Shown here: piece after piece, positions 59,650 through 64,000 of the stretch | Position numbering within the stretch: the first letter of the stretch is position 1 | Layout of the letters: each line of letters starts with the position of its first letter | Assembly: GCA_958510875.1 (NCBI GenBank) | Contig: OY294068.1 | Span: 191,108,315-191,172,314 of the forward strand | Direction of reading: 5' to 3' | DNA length: 64,000 nt | DNA from: Endomychus coccineus | Lineage: Eukaryota; Arthropoda; Insecta; Coleoptera; Endomychidae | The notes under the pieces: model-generated | The model's input: only the letters and a program-made list of their open reading frames with translations | What the model was told of the DNA's origin: nothing | Database searches by the model: none | Program-made: the position numbers and the translations under genes

Positions 59650-60545
59650 TCGACCCTAATGGTTTTCCCTTATACATACTATATTATTACTCATTTACAT
59701 GTACAATGTTAGCCTCATAAGTAAGTAATTCATACAAAAAAACTCCCGTATTAGTCACAGTGTTGACCAAACATTCAGTTTTTGTTCATCGTTTTCGTCG
59801 ATTTTCATGAAGTACTTAAATGTCGGAACGTCAACGAGCATCTTTCCATTCCATCATTCATAGTAAATAATTATTAAGTACATCACTTTATGCATTCAGC
59901 AAGAATGGACCAATATCATTAAAAAAATACATTTCCGCTTAAATATGAATCAAACTTATTTACAAAGATACAGTAGTTGGATAATCATTTTGATTTGAAC
60001 GTATGTCAATTGGCCATCACGAATAGTTATTCATTTGAAGCAAATACTGGTTTTTCATCGGCAACCGACATTATGCTTCATGTATTCTATATTCAATAGC
60101 CACAGATTGTTGTAAAATACTTTTTGCAGTGCATAAAATTCAGATTCGTTCCATCACTGCTTCGATAAAGTATTTCGAGAATGTACTAAAAACTGGTGTC
60201 ATTGCAAAGCTGTTTCCCAACATTGCAACATTTTATCTCATATAGTGGTGTTTATCAAAGATCGCTTGTTTTTATAGTGAGTGTATTGTTTATGAGAGAA
60301 TATACTTCCACAGAACAACAGAACATGTTGCTGTCTTGGAGATGATCGGAACTTGTATAAGGCCACCCAAGGATTAAAGTTTCACTTGATCAAGGGCAGG
60401 TTATGATCCTCAAAAATAAGATATTGCATTAGAAATGATCTTGGAAACACAGCTCGAGAATTTCTTTTCAGAAAAATAGTCTACCTGCCCCATGAACGTT
60501 CATGTACCTAACAAGACCAGTCGTCACTATCAATAAAAATAGCAA
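59650..60545. other. No gene recognised
   Basis: AT-rich sequence; nothing identified. Confidence 0.45.
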
Positions 60546-60929
60546 CAGAATTTATTTATTTATTTATTCATTTATTTATTTTATTTATTCATTCAATTAC
60601 ACTATCTCAACGAGAGGAACCCTTTGGAGAGTACATATAATATGGTTACAGAGTAGGAATTAAAATTAACTAATATAACACAGATTTACAAATGTCATTA
60701 AGGTTACAACAAAATATGCAAGCCGAGAGTCTCGTAAAATCTACACATTTGGAATATTGGGGAAAATAATAACGTGTTTGTTCTACAGAGTGGTAGATAA
60801 AATGTTTCTGTGGAACAAGTGCGAGCAGATGAAACGTGTAAATTCAGCCTTGATAAAATTACAGGACAGTCAACCAGGTTATGAATGACCTCACACAGGA
60901 ATGGAATACTATGAATTTCCCTACGTTTA

Positions 60930-62416
60930 TACTGGGTTCCCCATAATAGACTATCCATTTTATATTATTAATAAATTCCCTACGAGATAACTAAATAGGT
61001 TGTTCTCTGTAGGATTATCTTCTGTAGTCCTTGGGATTCAAGTAAATTATTAATCAAGTCTGTCATAAATAAATTTTAAATTAATAATTTCGTGGAACGC
61101 CATTTTTCTACGAGAAGTTTGTTAGTTTTCATCAATAATTATTTAATTTTTTTGCTTTGAGACATTATTTCAACATCCGTTTGAACTTTCATGGATTACT
61201 CAATCCAACAACGTGTGTTTTGTGTAGAAACTTACATAAGAAGCAATTCGATAGAAGTTAGGCGTGCATTCCGGCGTCAGTTTAATAACAACCATAGGGG
61301 TCACCCGCCAAATTGTAAAACTGTTAAGTTATGGATTCGTCATTGGCGTGAAAATGGTTCTGTACAAAAATTGAAAAAGCCTGGACGTCGGAGAACAGTT
61401 CGTACACCAGAAAATATTGAACGAGTCAGAATTGTGTTTACGAGAAGTTCTAAAATGTCTGCTAATCGACAAACCCTTATCCTAGGAATATCGAAGGGAA
61501 GCTTAGATCGAATTCTTCAAAGGGATTTAAAATTTCATCCCTATAAATACCAAATCGCACAGCACCTTAGCAATCAAGATAAAGAAGCAAGGTTAGCATT
61601 TTGTCAAGAATTTTTGGATTTACATCAAGGAGCAATTCACAGTATCCTAATGACCGACGAAGCAAATTTTTATTTGAACGGCATGGTCAATAAACAGAAT
61701 TTTAGATACTGGCCAAATGAAAATCCTCGTGAAATCTTTACACAGAACCTCCATAATCCAAAAGTTGTTGTGTGGTGTGGAGTAGGATCTTTAGGTATTA
61801 TTGGCCCTTATTTTTTTGAGGATGAAAATAACCGCGCTGTAACAGTAACATCCGAGCGCTACGTTAATATGCTAGAGACATTTCTCATTCCAGAATTAAA
61901 TAGACGAGGATTACTAAACAATGCCTTACTATTCCAACAAGGTGGGGCAACAGCTCATACCGCCAGAAACTCAATGAGGGTCCTGCGAGAAATGTTTAAT
62001 GGCCGACTCATTTCTCGATTCGGAGATGTGCCTTGGCCTTCGAGGTCCCCCGACTTAACGGCACCCGATTTTTTCCGGTGGAGATATTTAAAAGCCAAAG
62101 TCTTTGCGAGTCGTCCAGGCACAATCGAGGAGCTGAAAGTCAAAATTCGTGAAGAAGTTGAAGGAATAGACGAAGGTTTGCTACGCCGTGTAATGAACCA
62201 CTTTTTATCTAATATTGAAAAATGTGTTGAAGTTGGTGGAGGTCATTTAGAAGACGTGATTTTTAAAAGTTAGAATTAAATTAGCCAAATATTTATAAGT
62301 TATCATAAATCCCAAAGAGTTAGCTGTAATTTAGTAAAATAAAAAGTTTGTTTTGTTAACTAAAAAAATTTTAATTCAAATATTAAAATGGGTAGTCTAT
62401 TATGGGGAACCCAGTA
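60930..62416 (+). mobile_element. Mariner-superfamily transposon, full length
   Basis: A 1487-base element with TA on each side (60928-60929 and 62417-62418). Inverted ends TACTGGGTTCCCCATAATAG match for about 34 bases with one mismatch. The only gene is the 360-codon transposase on the plus strand. The preserved ends and unbroken frame suggest a fairly recent insertion into the LINE. Confidence 0.93.
61191..62273 (+). CDS. Mariner-superfamily transposase, 360 aa, catalytic Asp replaced
   Basis: Full open frame from MDYSIQQRVFCVETYIRSNS to HLEDVIFKS. Residues 1-60 form a DUF4817-like DNA-binding region. Residues 66-115 carry a second HTH (ANRQTLILGISKGSLDRILQ). The catalytic domain follows: D156 in LMTDEANFYLNG, then FQQGGATAHTA, where G251 stands in place of the family's second Asp (codon GGT at 61941-61943, one base from GAT). 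The third Asp is D288 in SRSPDLTAPDFFRW; R295-R297 also depart from the usual FFLWG. Spacing of second to third site is 36 residues, like the 12.8-kb family. Length is normal. It should bind its ends but is predicted unable to cut. Start chosen as the first ATG before the conserved N-terminus. Confidence 0.9.
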   Translation: MDYSIQQRVFCVETYIRSNSIEVRRAFRRQFNNNHRGHPPNCKTVKLWIRHWRENGSVQKLKKPGRRRTVRTPENIERVRIVFTRSSKMSANRQTLILGISKGSLDRILQRDLKFHPYKYQIAQHLSNQDKEARLAFCQEFLDLHQGAIHSILMTDEANFYLNGMVNKQNFRYWPNENPREIFTQNLHNPKVVVWCGVGSLGIIGPYFFEDENNRAVTVTSERYVNMLETFLIPELNRRGLLNNALLFQQGGATAHTARNSMRVLREMFNGRLISRFGDVPWPSRSPDLTAPDFFRWRYLKAKVFASRPGTIEELKVKIREEVEGIDEGLLRRVMNHFLSNIEKCVEVGGGHLEDVIFKS

Positions 62417-62739
62417 TAACTCTAGGCAAGAGAATCTATCTAATAGAGCTTGGTAGGAAAATCCAATAGTTGGATAATTATCATCAGCTTTGGAGGCTAA
62501 ATATCTTAAGAAACGCCGATTCATCGAGGTAGATATCATCAACCTGACCACCCTCATCAATAACATCAGCCAAGTATTGACTGTAGCAACCTAAGTTAGA
62601 ACAGTTGATTTGCCAGGCATGAACCAATGCTGCTCTGGGAATATCTATATGGGGTATATGAATATGTATCAAGAAGCCACTGCACAGTAATCTACTTCTA
62701 ATAATCGAAGTCCTCTCATGCAATAATACTGAAACCAAA

Positions 62740-64000
62740 CTATAATACCCTCAAGTATCCACTTTCGAGACAGATGTTAAAGATTTATGAGGTAATAGGA
62801 AAAGGTTGTCAGACCTTACTAAAAATAGTGTTATTCCAGCATTCTACGGAAAATACCATAATATACTTTTCATTATAAACACGCATGTAGGAATTTGCAA
62901 GGGTTTTAAATAATTAAACTAGTATACATTTGACCTAATGATTGAAGGTATATTCTACGATTTACAGACTTAGAGGCACGTTTTATGTGAATCATCTCCA
63001 AGATAAATCTTTTATAATAACTAATTTATTGTAGTCCTTGTTTCTTGTACTATAATTATTATCATTATTGATAAATACAGTAATAGAGTTGGCCCTACTT
63101 GGTGACGTCACAAATTGTAGGTGCTGGCCTGGCTCTCTAGTAGGCTATGGGCAAACATATAGACATATGGGCTGGTAGATAAGGTTGGTTAGAAGAAGGA
63201 ACTTATTTTATTTTATTTATTAATAAACCTTCCACTTTCCTCTACCCCAGTTTTCAAAGGAAGTTATAATCGTCGGTCTCTACGATAAATTTTAGAATGC
63301 TTGAATAATTTATAATTGTTAAAATTTTTCCAAATGCCACGCAGAGTGAACTTCAAAACCGCTTAGCATTATTAATTAAGTAAGAATATTGAGTATTTAA
63401 TTCTGCACTTTGTGAACAGATGAACAAAACGTTACACATTGCAAGTTTCATATTAGTAAGTGTGTGTTGAAGTTTTCACGGTTGGTCAATCGAGCTTTAA
63501 ATTGCGTTCGCCGGTTAATTCTTAATTCAGGGAATTGAAAATACTCTCTTCAAGAATAAAAATGTGAGTCGTCAATAGTATCAAGCACATGCGCTTGCCA
63601 CACAAATAATGATGTATTCTACAAATTTCTCAAGAATATATCAAACGCAAATGTATTGCGTTTGCACTCATATGTAAATATGTGTTTTCTACAATCGATA
63701 TATTTATAAACTTGATAGTTAGAATGTCGCCATAGTTTCGGAATGACATTCTTCCAGACACCGAGTGCTTAAAAGTAATGTCATTTATTTTTTAAAACAT
63801 CGAGTGCATTGAAGAAATGTTATTTCTCATTTCAAATAAAGACTTTATTGTTTATAAATATTCATTGAACAATTTTTCAAATTACAAATTGTAACAATTG
63901 AAAAGGTTGCTGCTGTGCTCCTTTGAAAACTTTGAGCTTGCCTCCTGGCGTCGGTGATTAGCCACAGAAGCAGAAATAAGCCGAAGTTGAATAAATGAAT
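62740..64000. other. No gene recognised
   Basis: AT-rich sequence to the end of the window, with no frame, RNA gene or repeat that I can name. Confidence 0.45.

Larger units (their letters stand above)
60548..62740 (-). pseudogene. CR1/L2-like LINE tail, split by a DNA transposon
   Basis: Right part (62417-62740, minus): RRFLRYLASKADDNYPTIGF then YQALLDRFSCLEL. Left part (60704-60929, minus): YKRREIHSIPFLCEVIHNLV, VILSRLNLHVSSARTCSTET, FYLPLCRTNTLLFSPIFQMC. Together they give the C-terminal end of a CR1/L2-type ORF2, in order, interrupted exactly at the TA of the inserted element. The 3' end carries a tetranucleotide tail (TTTA repeat at 60549-60600 on the plus strand), usual for these LINEs. 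A one-base difference in frame across the join and earlier stops show the LINE was already decaying or has decayed since. Confidence 0.75.

Overview
This is nuclear DNA from an animal, most likely an insect. It is AT-rich and contains no operons and no long host genes. Most recognisable coding sequence belongs to transposons that are typical of arthropods: mariner, Tigger/pogo and hAT DNA transposons, Jockey-, R1- and CR1-like non-LTR retrotransposons (LINEs), Penelope-like elements and Helentrons. A beetle or related insect is plausible, but the sequence alone does not fix the order. I found no intact host protein gene. The host-derived candidates are a 5'-truncated linker histone H1 fragment with a histone 3' stem-loop (51254-51676), a decayed THAP zinc-finger exon (49371-49545), a tRNA-derived SINE (11871-12105) and a 5S rRNA-like segment (about 59540-59640).

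Layout. 1-5.3 kb: mostly unassigned sequence with two tandem decayed LINE tails. 5.4-7.5 kb: a nearly complete Tigger element with TA target duplications, a 58-base intron and one frameshift. 8.5-9.6 kb: a 5'-truncated LINE with a 10-base target duplication. 9.9-11.1 kb: a foldback element. 11.9-12.1 kb: the SINE. 12.8-15.0 kb: a mariner-superfamily element with 497-base inverted repeats and a broken transposase. 16.7-17.9 kb: a LINE reverse-transcriptase fragment. 18.0-19.8 kb: a foldback. 21.6-22.6 kb: a Penelope-like fragment and a hammerhead-like motif. 23.2-24.0 kb: a short inverted-repeat element. 27.8-28.2 and 31.3-35.5 kb: two mariner pseudogenes, the second broken by a 2.08-kb nearly palindromic foldback. 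36.7-38.3 kb: an R1-like LINE. 39.9-40.9 kb: a Jockey-like LINE. 42.3-43.6 kb: a Penelope-like reverse transcriptase. 44.0-44.4 kb: an AT satellite. 47.0-47.9 kb: a Helentron helicase-endonuclease end. 49.4 kb: the THAP exon. 50.3-51.2 kb: a Jockey-like LINE tail. 51.3-51.7 kb: the histone H1 fragment. 51.9-53.5 kb: a deleted hAT followed by a second hammerhead-like motif. 54.5-55.5 kb: a foldback. 56.2-57.7 kb: a second, internally deleted copy of the 12.8-kb element. 60.5-62.7 kb: a LINE split by a mariner-superfamily element whose 360-residue transposase is open but lacks one catalytic aspartate.

The genes here do not form a pathway. The window reads as a record of repeated, nested transposon insertion. 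The signals most worth follow-up are the two hammerhead-ribozyme-like motifs, the histone H1 fragment, the foldbacks that share a core motif, and the element whose transposase 3' end lies inside its inverted repeats.
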